Shown: in pieces, positions 1 to 4,811 of the stretch | Position numbering within the stretch: position 1 is the first letter of the stretch | Layout of the letters: the number at the start of each line of letters is the position of its first letter | NCBI GenBank assembly: GCA_030691225.1 | Contig: JAUYES010000735.1 | Location: 1 to 5,088, forward strand | Direction: 5' to 3' | DNA length: 5,088 bases | From: Holophaga sp. | GTDB taxonomy: Bacteria; Acidobacteriota; Holophagae; Holophagales; Holophagaceae | Program-made: the position numbers and the translations under genes | Notes under the pieces: model-generated | What the model saw: only the letters and a program-made list of their open reading frames with translations | Databases searched by the model: none | Told to the model about the DNA's origin: nothing

Positions 1-888
1 ATAGACCCGAAGGTTGGGGAATTCAAAAAACAGACGAACGTTTTTGTTGTAGTCATCCTTCTTGAGACCAACGATACGCAACGTGCGGAGGAAATCCTCT
101 CGATCGATAATCACGCGCTTGGGAAGGTCTGCTGGTAGCACTTTTTCGTAGGCGGGGTAGTTGCCGGTAACCCGCCTGGTGCTGAATTTCAGCCCCGGTT
201 GATCCATAAAGAGACTGCGCTCATCCCACGACAAACTCACTTGCCCATCGTCGCTAAGCGAACCTGGGAGTAGGTCCAGGGCTCGCTTAGGCACGATCAA
301 GCGAGCATCCGCCTCAAGACCTGTTTCGATGGGTAATTCGACTACCGCAAGACGGAAACCATCGGTAGAAACTACCCGGATAAATTTGGGAGAGAGGTGG
401 AGTAGCACACCAGAAAGTGCCGGTTTGGTGGCATCTTTGCTGACTGCAATGGATCCGAGTTGAATGGCCTTCCGGAACGCTTGGGCAGAGACGTTTACGA
501 TGGGAAGATTAACGTCGGGTTTGGGCAGCTCTGGGAATCCTTCACCAGGCTGAACGTTGTGCTCGGAATTGAATCCTTTGGCCCTCAGCCATAACCGGTT
601 GCCTGCATCTGGCCACTCAAGTGTCAGGAGACCCTCTGGGTAGATCCGCACGGTCTCTACGAATTTTTTGCCTGGAATAGCGGAAATGCGGTGGCCCTTT
701 GCCTCTACTGGGAGGGTGGCTTCAAATGCCAACTCCATGTCGGTTGCGCGCAGGGTCATTTCCTGGTCATTCACTTCCAACAAAACATGTTGGAGGATTG
801 GCAGCGTAACTCGCCTCTCCAAAGCATGCTTTAGGATCCCGAGGGTCCTATCAAGACGTTCTTTAGAGACTTGTACTTGAAAGTTCAT
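1..888 (-). CDS. dnaN: DNA polymerase III beta subunit (sliding clamp), C-terminus cut off by window edge
   Basis: DnaN forms the ring that holds the replicative polymerase on DNA. The reading frame starts at an ATG (888-886) and stays open for 296 codons to the window edge, so only roughly the last 70 residues of a clamp of about 366 are missing. Family landmarks are visible: an N-terminal MNFQVQVSKERL-type start, VTLPIL near residues 27-32, KPALSGVLL near 155-163, STDGFRLAV near 174-182 and YPAYEKVLP near 244-252. These match the equivalent segments of E. coli DnaN (TLPIL, ATDGHRLAV, FPDYRRVLP). Domains I and II are complete (about 1-120 and 125-250) and domain III has begun. A Shine-Dalgarno match GGGTGAT lies just before the ATG (rc of 891-897), supporting this start. 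It is the second gene after dnaA in the same direction, the standard order. No frameshift or missing motif is seen in the part present. Confidence 0.96.
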   Translation of the reverse strand, partial: MNFQVQVSKERLDRTLGILKHALERRVTLPILQHVLLEVNDQEMTLRATDMELAFEATLPVEAKGHRISAIPGKKFVETVRIYPEGLLTLEWPDAGNRLWLRAKGFNSEHNVQPGEGFPELPKPDVNLPIVNVSAQAFRKAIQLGSIAVSKDATKPALSGVLLHLSPKFIRVVSTDGFRLAVVELPIETGLEADARLIVPKRALDLLPGSLSDDGQVSLSWDERSLFMDQPGLKFSTRRVTGNYPAYEKVLPADLPKRVIIDREDFLRTLRIVGLKKDDYNKNVRLFFEFPNLRVY

Positions 889-978
889 GAATCACCCTGA
901 TCGTATTGAAGACGCCTTAGGGCGGCGGAAAAGAGGAGCAAACCCTCATTCTACCTGGAAAAACACCACCCGACCACC

Positions 979-987
979 TGTGGATGA
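979..987 (+). promoter_or_regulatory. DnaA box, one mismatch
   Basis: TGTGGATGA differs from the consensus TGTGGATAA (reverse of TTATCCACA) at one base. It is the best box in the window. It begins 21 bp, about two helical turns, before the next box in the same orientation, as expected for cooperative DnaA loading. It also lies just upstream of a possible dnaN -10 element, so it could contribute to DnaA control of dnaN. Confidence 0.6.
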
Positions 988-999
988 GGCTGCGAAGAT

Positions 1000-1008
1000 T
1001 GTGGATTG
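1000..1008 (+). promoter_or_regulatory. DnaA box, two mismatches
   Basis: TGTGGATTG keeps the conserved TGTGGAT core and differs from the consensus only at the last two bases. It has the same orientation as the box at 979 and starts 21 bp after it. The call depends on being part of the cluster; alone it would be weak. Confidence 0.45.
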
Positions 1009-1045
1009 TTGGACGACACAGAAAGGGCTAGAGAGATCCCACATA

Positions 1046-1054
1046 TCGTCCACA
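1046..1054 (-). promoter_or_regulatory. DnaA box, two mismatches, reverse orientation
   Basis: On the minus strand this reads TGTGGACGA, and on the plus strand TCGTCCACA. It keeps the TGTGGA core with changes at two of the three less conserved positions. It is the only box in the cluster with this orientation and faces the box at 1065. Confidence 0.35.
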
Positions 1055-1064
1055 CAGAGAAAAT

Positions 1065-1073
1065 TGTGGAAAT
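1065..1073 (+). promoter_or_regulatory. DnaA box-like site TGTGGAAAT (copy 1)
   Basis: TGTGGAAAT has two mismatches to TGTGGATAA. The 10-mer TTGTGGAAAT occurs again at 1137-1146, 73 bp (about seven helical turns) away in the same orientation. This copy is followed by a short GC block (GCGG) and then AT-rich sequence, an arrangement that resembles the box - GC-rich - unwinding-region order of basal unwinding systems. That functional reading is inference. Confidence 0.4.
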
Positions 1074-1075
1074 GC

Positions 1076-1120
1076 GGTACATAAATAGTAAAGCAAATGT
1101 TTTCAAGAAATACTATTCAA
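1076..1120. other. AT-rich patch beside DnaA boxes, possible DNA unwinding element
   Basis: About 45 bp spanning the end of dnaA are dominated by A and T, in contrast to the rest of the intergenic gap. The patch sits between the two TGTGGAAAT copies. It contains a perfect 7-bp inverted repeat, AATAGTA (1084-1090) and TACTATT (1111-1117), and two adjacent TAG/TAA triplets (1086-1091) that resemble DnaA-trio units. Two triplets are too few for a firm trio call. Placement next to boxes suggests an unwinding element, but no 13-mer repeats are seen. Confidence 0.3.
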
Positions 1121-2488
1121 GAGTGAGTTGACCTGTTTGTGGAAATCTTGGTCTTTCTGCATCCGTTTTTTTATGGACTCGATGGCATTCATAACGGTGC
1201 TGTGGTGCATATCGTTAAAAGTGCGACCGATGTCATTGAAAGAGACATCCGTTAACTCCCGAGCCAAGTACATGGCCACTTGTCGAGGAAGCAAGATCGA
1301 CTGCTGTCTCGACTTTTTCTTCATGAGATCCATGTAGGCGACGTTGAATGTCTCAGCCGTCATGCGGCATATGCGTTCAAGGGAAATCCCAGAACTAGCC
1401 TCCTGGCCACTCTGTCCCTGAAACGCCAATTGGGCGACCTCCAAGCTTGGCGATACTCCCAGGAAACTACTTTGAAAAACAATTCTTGTTAATAGACCTT
1501 CCAAGTCTCTGACGCTTCCCTTAGCTTTGTGAGCAATAAAACTAAGAACATCATCAGGTACGGTTGGTAAATCTTTAAAAACATCATCTTCTAATTTTTT
1601 CTTTAGAATAGCCACCCTAGTTTCAAAATCCGGTGGCTGAATATCTGCAGTGAGCCCCCATTTACACCTTGTTCGCAGGCGATCATGAAGACCTTCGAGT
1701 TTTTCTGGAGGTTTGTCAGATGTGATTATGATAGTTTTCCCATACTGCAGCAAATATTCAAGTATATAAAAAATTTCTTCTTGAGTTCTTTCCATTCTTC
1801 CTAACGTCTGGACATCATCTAATAATAGTAAATCGTTTTGTTGATACTTTTTTCTCAATGCTTCTGTATTTTTAATTTTAATGGCGACAGTAAATTCGTT
1901 GAAAAAATTATCGACCTTTAGGTAAGAAACTTTTAATTTAGGGTTTTTTGAAAGTAATCCTTTTCCAATTCCGATCATCAAATGTGTTTTACCAAGTCCT
2001 GATCCGCCATATATAAAAAGTGGGTTCATGTTTAGGGTCGAGCTATGTTTCCCGTAGTTTTCTACCACAGCATTGGCAGCAGCAAAGGCTAGTTGGCTGC
2101 CTGGTCCAACAACAAATCGGTCCAGGGTGTACCGATGAAAGCCTTGGGGAAAGGGTGAGTCCAGGTTCGCAGGCTCGGAAACCGAGGAAGCCTTACCCTT
2201 CCCAGAGGGTTTCGGGATAGTTGCCTCGGGGCTATCGCCACTGATCGTGAAAGCGAGTCGAAGGTGGGGCAATCCACACTGAAATAAGGCGTCGTGAAAT
2301 TCCTCAGCCAGCTGTTGCTCAATCCAAACCCTTGCGGAAGCGCTGGGGGTCTGAATCCACAGAGTAGAACCATCAAAATTAGTGGCCTGACAAGGTGCAA
2401 TCCAATCCTGGAAAGTTCGCTCAGGCAGCTTTGCAGCCAGCCCCTTACGGAGAGAATCCCAGATCATTTGTGGATCGTTCGCAGACAT
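1103..2488 (-). CDS. dnaA: chromosomal replication initiator protein DnaA
   Basis: DnaA is the AAA+ ATPase that binds DnaA boxes, melts oriC and helps load the helicase. I start it at ATG 2488-2486 (461 aa), giving MSANDPQMIW with the family Trp near residue 10. The frame extends upstream to a GTG at 2539, but those 17 extra residues do not look like DnaA and neither start has a strong ribosome site. Domain I is about 1-80 and a low-complexity linker about 85-112. The AAA+ domain begins near FVVGPGSQLA (125-134). It has Walker A GGSGLGKTH (161-169), Walker B LLLLDDVQ (220-227), sensor 1 ITSD (255-258), box VII RTRCKWGL with a likely arginine finger at R274, and sensor 2 GSVRDLEG (324-331). 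Domain IV (about 368-461) has PRQVAMYLARELT (401-413) and the DnaA signature around GRTFNDMHHSTV (421-432). The usual Asp before His-Ser/Thr-Thr is His here. Residues about 170-250 are encoded by unusually AT-rich DNA. The length is normal and all ATPase motifs are present, so it should be functional. Confidence 0.97.
   Translation of the reverse strand: MSANDPQMIWDSLRKGLAAKLPERTFQDWIAPCQATNFDGSTLWIQTPSASARVWIEQQLAEEFHDALFQCGLPHLRLAFTISGDSPEATIPKPSGKGKASSVSEPANLDSPFPQGFHRYTLDRFVVGPGSQLAFAAANAVVENYGKHSSTLNMNPLFIYGGSGLGKTHLMIGIGKGLLSKNPKLKVSYLKVDNFFNEFTVAIKIKNTEALRKKYQQNDLLLLDDVQTLGRMERTQEEIFYILEYLLQYGKTIIITSDKPPEKLEGLHDRLRTRCKWGLTADIQPPDFETRVAILKKKLEDDVFKDLPTVPDDVLSFIAHKAKGSVRDLEGLLTRIVFQSSFLGVSPSLEVAQLAFQGQSGQEASSGISLERICRMTAETFNVAYMDLMKKKSRQQSILLPRQVAMYLARELTDVSFNDIGRTFNDMHHSTVMNAIESIKKRMQKDQDFHKQVNSLLNSIS
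1138..1146 (+). promoter_or_regulatory. DnaA box-like site TGTGGAAAT (copy 2), inside dnaA 3' end
   Basis: This is the second copy of the TTGTGGAAAT 10-mer, lying within the last 15 codons of dnaA. It has two mismatches to the consensus. Because it is coding sequence, chance is a fair alternative, but the exact repeat and shared orientation with the site at 1065 make it worth noting as a possible outer origin box. Confidence 0.25.
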
Positions 2489-2628
2489 AAAAGAACACCG
2501 CACCAGAGGGAGTAATCCGCACAAAACGCAAGCACCCACTCTTTCCCGAAAGCAGAGCTGGCCCGGTTTTGGTTGCGGGAGGATGGTACTCTAGCACCGA
2601 GCCCTTCTGACCGGATAGCTCTTTAGGC

Positions 2629-2657
2629 TTGAGAATCTGAGAGACCACTGGTAGGCT
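2629..2657 (+). promoter_or_regulatory. candidate sigma70-type promoter for rpmH-rnpA-yidC
   Basis: TTGAGA (2629-2634, one mismatch to TTGACA) and TAGGCT (2652-2657, weak -10 keeping the first TA and last T) are separated by exactly 17 bp. Transcription would start near 2664, leaving a leader of about 40 nt before rpmH. The -10 is poor, so this is only the best candidate by eye. Confidence 0.3.
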
Positions 2658-2693
2658 CGAAGGTTCGCCCCTCCTGCAAGGATTGGGCTTTTC

Positions 2694-2700
2694 GAGGTGG
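2694..2700 (+). promoter_or_regulatory. ribosome binding site of rpmH, decides between two ATGs
   Basis: GAGGTGG is a strong Shine-Dalgarno sequence. The gene has two consecutive ATG codons at 2701 and 2704. Spacing from GAGGT is 2 nt to the first and 5 nt to the second, and L34 proteins begin MKRT, so the second ATG is favoured. Confidence 0.7.
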
Positions 2701-2703
2701 ATG

Positions 2704-2838
2704 ATGAAGCGCACTTTCCAGCCAAACAACCGGCGCCGTGCCAAGACCCACGGATTTCTTACGCGTATGAAGACCAAGAATGGCCGCTTGGTGCTGAAGC
2801 GTCGCCGCGCTAAGGGCCGCCACGTATTAGCCCTTTAG
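2704..2838 (+). CDS. rpmH: large ribosomal subunit protein bL34
   Basis: bL34 is a small, very basic protein of the 50S ribosomal subunit. The 44-residue product starts [19 protein letters not shown], continues with a TRMKTKNGR segment and ends with a [17 protein letters not shown] tail, matching the family along its whole length. The normal family size is 44-47 aa. An extra in-frame ATG directly upstream (2701) would add one Met; Shine-Dalgarno spacing and the family N-terminus favour 2704. It is the first gene of the plus-strand cluster and lies back to back with dnaA, the usual place for rpmH. rnpA begins 5 nt after its stop, so the two are almost certainly cotranscribed. Confidence 0.98.
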   Translation: MKRTFQPNNRRRAKTHGFLTRMKTKNGRLVLKRRRAKGRHVLAL

Positions 2839-2843
2839 TCGCT

Positions 2844-3212
2844 GTGCGCGTCGCAGGGCGCTACCGCGTGGTCAAACGTAGAGACCACGCTGTTCCCGAG
2901 ACGCCTCCCCGGCCCCTGACACCACGAGAATCCTTGTTGGATGTTCGGATCTGGACGGGTAAAGATGAATCGCTGCCCCTGCTTCTGGTTAACGCCTCCC
3001 GGAAGCAGGGGCGTGCTGTTGTACGAAACCGTTTTCGCCGCCGAGTACGCATGGCTTTTTTAAACCTTCTCCGTTCAGACCCAGATTTGGCCCCGTTTAG
3101 CGGGATTGTTTGGGTCAGGCCTTCGCGGGCATCACGGATAGGCTGCAACATCCCCTATGCTGATATCGCGGACCAGCTGTTGCTGGCCCTTCGCCGTTGG
3201 AAGGCCCGATGA
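2844..3212 (+). CDS. rnpA: ribonuclease P protein component
   Basis: RnpA binds the RNase P RNA and helps it cleave the 5' leader from precursor tRNAs. The 122-residue product carries the RNR signature: a VNASRKQGRAVVRNRFRRRVR block at about 49-69, with R61-N62-R63 and R65-R66-R67, matching the family pattern S-x-K-x-G-x-A-V-x-R-N-x-x-[KR]-R. The C-terminal half (IVWVRPSRA, then an amphipathic LLLALRRW helix) is also family-like. The N-terminal 35 residues, including a Pro-rich PETPPRPLTP stretch, are not a clear match to the usual L-x(5)-F-x-x-V start, so this end is divergent. The start is GTG with no visible Shine-Dalgarno sequence, which suggests coupling to rpmH translation. The frame is open upstream only to 2814 and has no ATG/GTG/TTG there. 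A strong hairpin lies inside the gene, and its TGA overlaps the yidC ATG. Confidence 0.93.
   Translation: MRVAGRYRVVKRRDHAVPETPPRPLTPRESLLDVRIWTGKDESLPLLLVNASRKQGRAVVRNRFRRRVRMAFLNLLRSDPDLAPFSGIVWVRPSRASRIGCNIPYADIADQLLLALRRWKAR
2975..3012 (+). repeat. 14-bp inverted repeat (RNA hairpin) inside rnpA
   Basis: Positions 2975-2988 pair with 2999-3012: 14 bp with a single U-G wobble (2986/3001), the outer 11 bp being perfect Watson-Crick. The loop is 10 nt. The stem is GC-rich and lies over codons for the LPLLLVNASRKQG part of RnpA. There is no T run after it, so it is not a standard intrinsic terminator. The pairing is seen directly; any role in attenuation or RNA processing is inference. Confidence 0.7.
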
Positions 3213-4795
3213 AAAACAAAAATCTTATTCTCTTTATCGTCCTAAGTATGGGACTGCTTTGGGTTTATTATGCATTTACCCCAAAGCCAACTCCGCCCGT
3301 ACCGATGGTTGTTCAACAGGCTGCAACTGAAGCCCAACCAACTACCCCTGTCGAACCTAGTAGTGCTGCTGTTGTGCCAATACTCGACCCCAGTGCAACC
3401 TTCGTATTTGAGACTTCCGACCTGAAGTTAACGTGGCGTAAGCAAGATGGAAGTCTTGTTCAAGCGCTGTGGAAAAAGGACGGTACCAAATTCTTCCCTG
3501 AAGAAACACGCGACCCCAAGACCGGGCTTGTGATTTCGCCCACCTTTATTGGCATTGGCGGTGTTCGAAACGCGGCTTTTGAGGGCGATCCCAAGGTTGA
3601 TCTCGATGCAAACCGGGTGGAATTTCAGAATGCTTCCGGAGAGATTCTTTCCTATAAGGTTCCCAAGCAGGGCCATATCCTGGATGTCACTTGGCGCAGC
3701 GGCCGTGGGAACGCGTTGTCATTGGTTCGCAGCCTGAATCAAATCCCCAAGGCGGCAGATGGTACCGAATCCAATCCACTGCTTGGGATGGGGCGAATAT
3801 TTGCTGTCGGTGAGAAAGACATCGAGGCCGTTGCCTGGATGGATACACTTCAGGACCCCTGGTATAGCTTTCTTGGTGGCAAACGGAAAATCCTCCCGCT
3901 TGCCACAGAGCGAGTAGGTGTTGATGCAGGCATCGAAGTTGGCAAAGCACAGACGACTCATTTTTTCGCGGCTATCTGGGAAACAAAGCAAGTTGCCCAA
4001 CGCGACCTTGATAAAAACCCGGGCTATCACGCGGTTCCCGATGCAAGCGGGGTGCTAACTGCGCGCCTCTACCTGGGTCCAAAACATAAACCTGAGTTGG
4101 AAGCATTTGCCAAGTCCTGCACTCAGGTGATGGACTTCGGATGGTTTGGTCTCGTCGCCAAGGGGATGTTCTGGATTCTGCTTAGCATCCAAACCATCGT
4201 CCATAACTGGGGCTGGTCGATTGTGGTGTTCTCGGTGCTCTTGCGCTTGGCTCTCTGGCCTTTGAACAACAAAACCACCATTCAGCTCATGCGAATGAAG
4301 GACTTGGAACCTCACCAGAAGGCTCTTCAAGCCAAATATGAAAAATTCGGCAACGATATGCAGAAAAAAGCCGAGATGCAAAAAGAGTTAATGGCCTTCT
4401 ACAAGAAAAATGGCCATAACCCCATGGGTGGTTGCCTTCCGATGCTGCTGCAAATGCCAGTCTTCTTCGCGCTTTGGTCCATGTTAAGTGCTGTTTTTGA
4501 GCTACGCCAAGCCCACTGGATTTTTTGGATCACGGATCTGTCAGGCCCGGATAAATTCTATGTGTTACCCATTCTCCTGGGCGCTTCCATGGTCGCTCAA
4601 CAGATGATGACTCCCGCCACAGGCGACCCGGCCCAAAGAAAAATGATGTTGTTCCTGATGCCGGCCATGATGGTTTTCTTCTTTGCGAATTCGCCAGCTG
4701 GCCTCTGCCTCTATTACCTAATTTTTAACCTCATTGGCATGGCGCAGACTTGGTGGGTGATGCGAAACTACAAGGCCCAACCGGTTGTCATTTAG
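3209..4795 (+). CDS. yidC: membrane protein insertase YidC (Oxa1/Alb3 family)
   Basis: YidC inserts and folds inner-membrane proteins, alone or with SecYEG. The start is ATG at 3209, overlapping the rnpA stop (ATGA), with GGAAGG at 3199-3204; an upstream in-frame TTG at 3197 is less likely. The 528-residue product has a first membrane segment at about 5-23, a Pro/Thr-rich linker (about 24-58), a large beta-rich periplasmic-type domain (about 62-300), then the conserved insertase core. The core shows IVVFSVLLRLALWPL (338-352) with R346 matching the hydrophilic-groove arginine of E. coli (R366). It is followed by a charged cytoplasmic hairpin (about 363-402), NPMGGCLPMLLQMPVFFALW (404-423), ELRQAHWIFWITDLS (431-445), YVLPILLGASM (451-461) and a final SPAGLCLYYLIFNLIG region (495-510). 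The length and the periplasmic domain are typical of diderm bacteria. All expected motifs are present. Confidence 0.97.
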   Translation: MKNKNLILFIVLSMGLLWVYYAFTPKPTPPVPMVVQQAATEAQPTTPVEPSSAAVVPILDPSATFVFETSDLKLTWRKQDGSLVQALWKKDGTKFFPEETRDPKTGLVISPTFIGIGGVRNAAFEGDPKVDLDANRVEFQNASGEILSYKVPKQGHILDVTWRSGRGNALSLVRSLNQIPKAADGTESNPLLGMGRIFAVGEKDIEAVAWMDTLQDPWYSFLGGKRKILPLATERVGVDAGIEVGKAQTTHFFAAIWETKQVAQRDLDKNPGYHAVPDASGVLTARLYLGPKHKPELEAFAKSCTQVMDFGWFGLVAKGMFWILLSIQTIVHNWGWSIVVFSVLLRLALWPLNNKTTIQLMRMKDLEPHQKALQAKYEKFGNDMQKKAEMQKELMAFYKKNGHNPMGGCLPMLLQMPVFFALWSMLSAVFELRQAHWIFWITDLSGPDKFYVLPILLGASMVAQQMMTPATGDPAQRKMMLFLMPAMMVFFFANSPAGLCLYYLIFNLIGMAQTWWVMRNYKAQPVVI

Positions 4796-4802
4796 TTTTT
4801 TT

Positions 4803-4809
4803 GGAGAAG
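4803..4809 (+). promoter_or_regulatory. ribosome binding site of the jag-like gene
   Basis: GGAGAAG is a good Shine-Dalgarno match with 5 nt between GGAG and the ATG at 4812. It supports that ATG as the true start and therefore the short N-terminus of the product. Confidence 0.75.
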
Positions 4810-4811
4810 CC

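Larger units (their letters stand above)
889..1102. other. oriC: dnaA-dnaN intergenic region, candidate chromosomal origin (oriC)
   Basis: This noncoding gap between the dnaA stop and the dnaN start is one of the two usual oriC locations. It holds four copies of the DnaA-box core TGTGGA (three forward, one reverse) within about 95 bp, and a fifth lies just inside the dnaA 3' end. An AT-rich stretch adjoins the dnaA stop. Such clustering is not seen in the dnaA-rpmH gap, which has no TCCACA/TGTGGA. No copy is a perfect TTATCCACA, so the call rests on clustering, location and the neighbouring AT-rich patch. The gap should also contain any dnaN promoter. Weak minus-strand candidates are a TAGAAT-like -10 (rc of 948-953, poor -35) and TTGAAA - 17 bp - TATGTA (rc of 1101-1106 and 1078-1083). 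Short open frames across the gap have no recognisable product and I do not call them genes. Confidence 0.65.
2489..2703. promoter_or_regulatory. divergent dnaA / rpmH promoter region
   Basis: About 215 bp separate the dnaA start from the rpmH start, which are transcribed away from each other, so both promoters should lie here. No DnaA box core (TGTGGA/TCCACA) occurs in it. The nearest is TGTGGATCG at 2469-2477, overlapping dnaA codons 4-7. I could not find a convincing minus-strand promoter for dnaA; a TAGAGT -10-like hexamer (rc of 2589-2594) lacks a -35. No terminator, small RNA gene or convincing small ORF is visible. Confidence 0.5.

Noticed and set aside
887..1084. Open reading frame of 65 codons on the plus strand in the dnaA-dnaN gap
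   Set aside because: It has no recognisable motif, runs through the DnaA-box cluster, and its ATG lies against the dnaN start; best explained as a chance frame in noncoding DNA.
1485..2035. Insertion element or foreign gene within dnaA to explain the AT-rich zone
   Set aside because: The DnaA reading frame and all AAA+ motifs run through uninterrupted, with no terminal repeats or extra domain; only composition changes.
2353..2361. DnaA-box-like GAATCCACA, and a similar CAATCCACA at 2270-2278, inside dnaA
   Set aside because: Each has two mismatches, is isolated from the main cluster and lies in coding sequence; chance is more likely.
2489..2539. N-terminal extension of DnaA from a GTG at 2539
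   Set aside because: The extra 17 residues are Cys/Leu-rich and unlike DnaA N-termini; starting at 2488 puts the conserved Trp near residue 10 as expected.
2445..2777. 110-codon minus-strand frame across the dnaA-rpmH gap
   Set aside because: It overlaps rpmH antisense and the dnaA start in another frame, with no family resemblance.
4778..4802. CAACCGGTTG palindrome followed by seven Ts after yidC, as a terminator
   Set aside because: The palindrome has no loop and at most a 3-bp stem if forced into a hairpin; the Ts directly precede a good Shine-Dalgarno site for the next gene.
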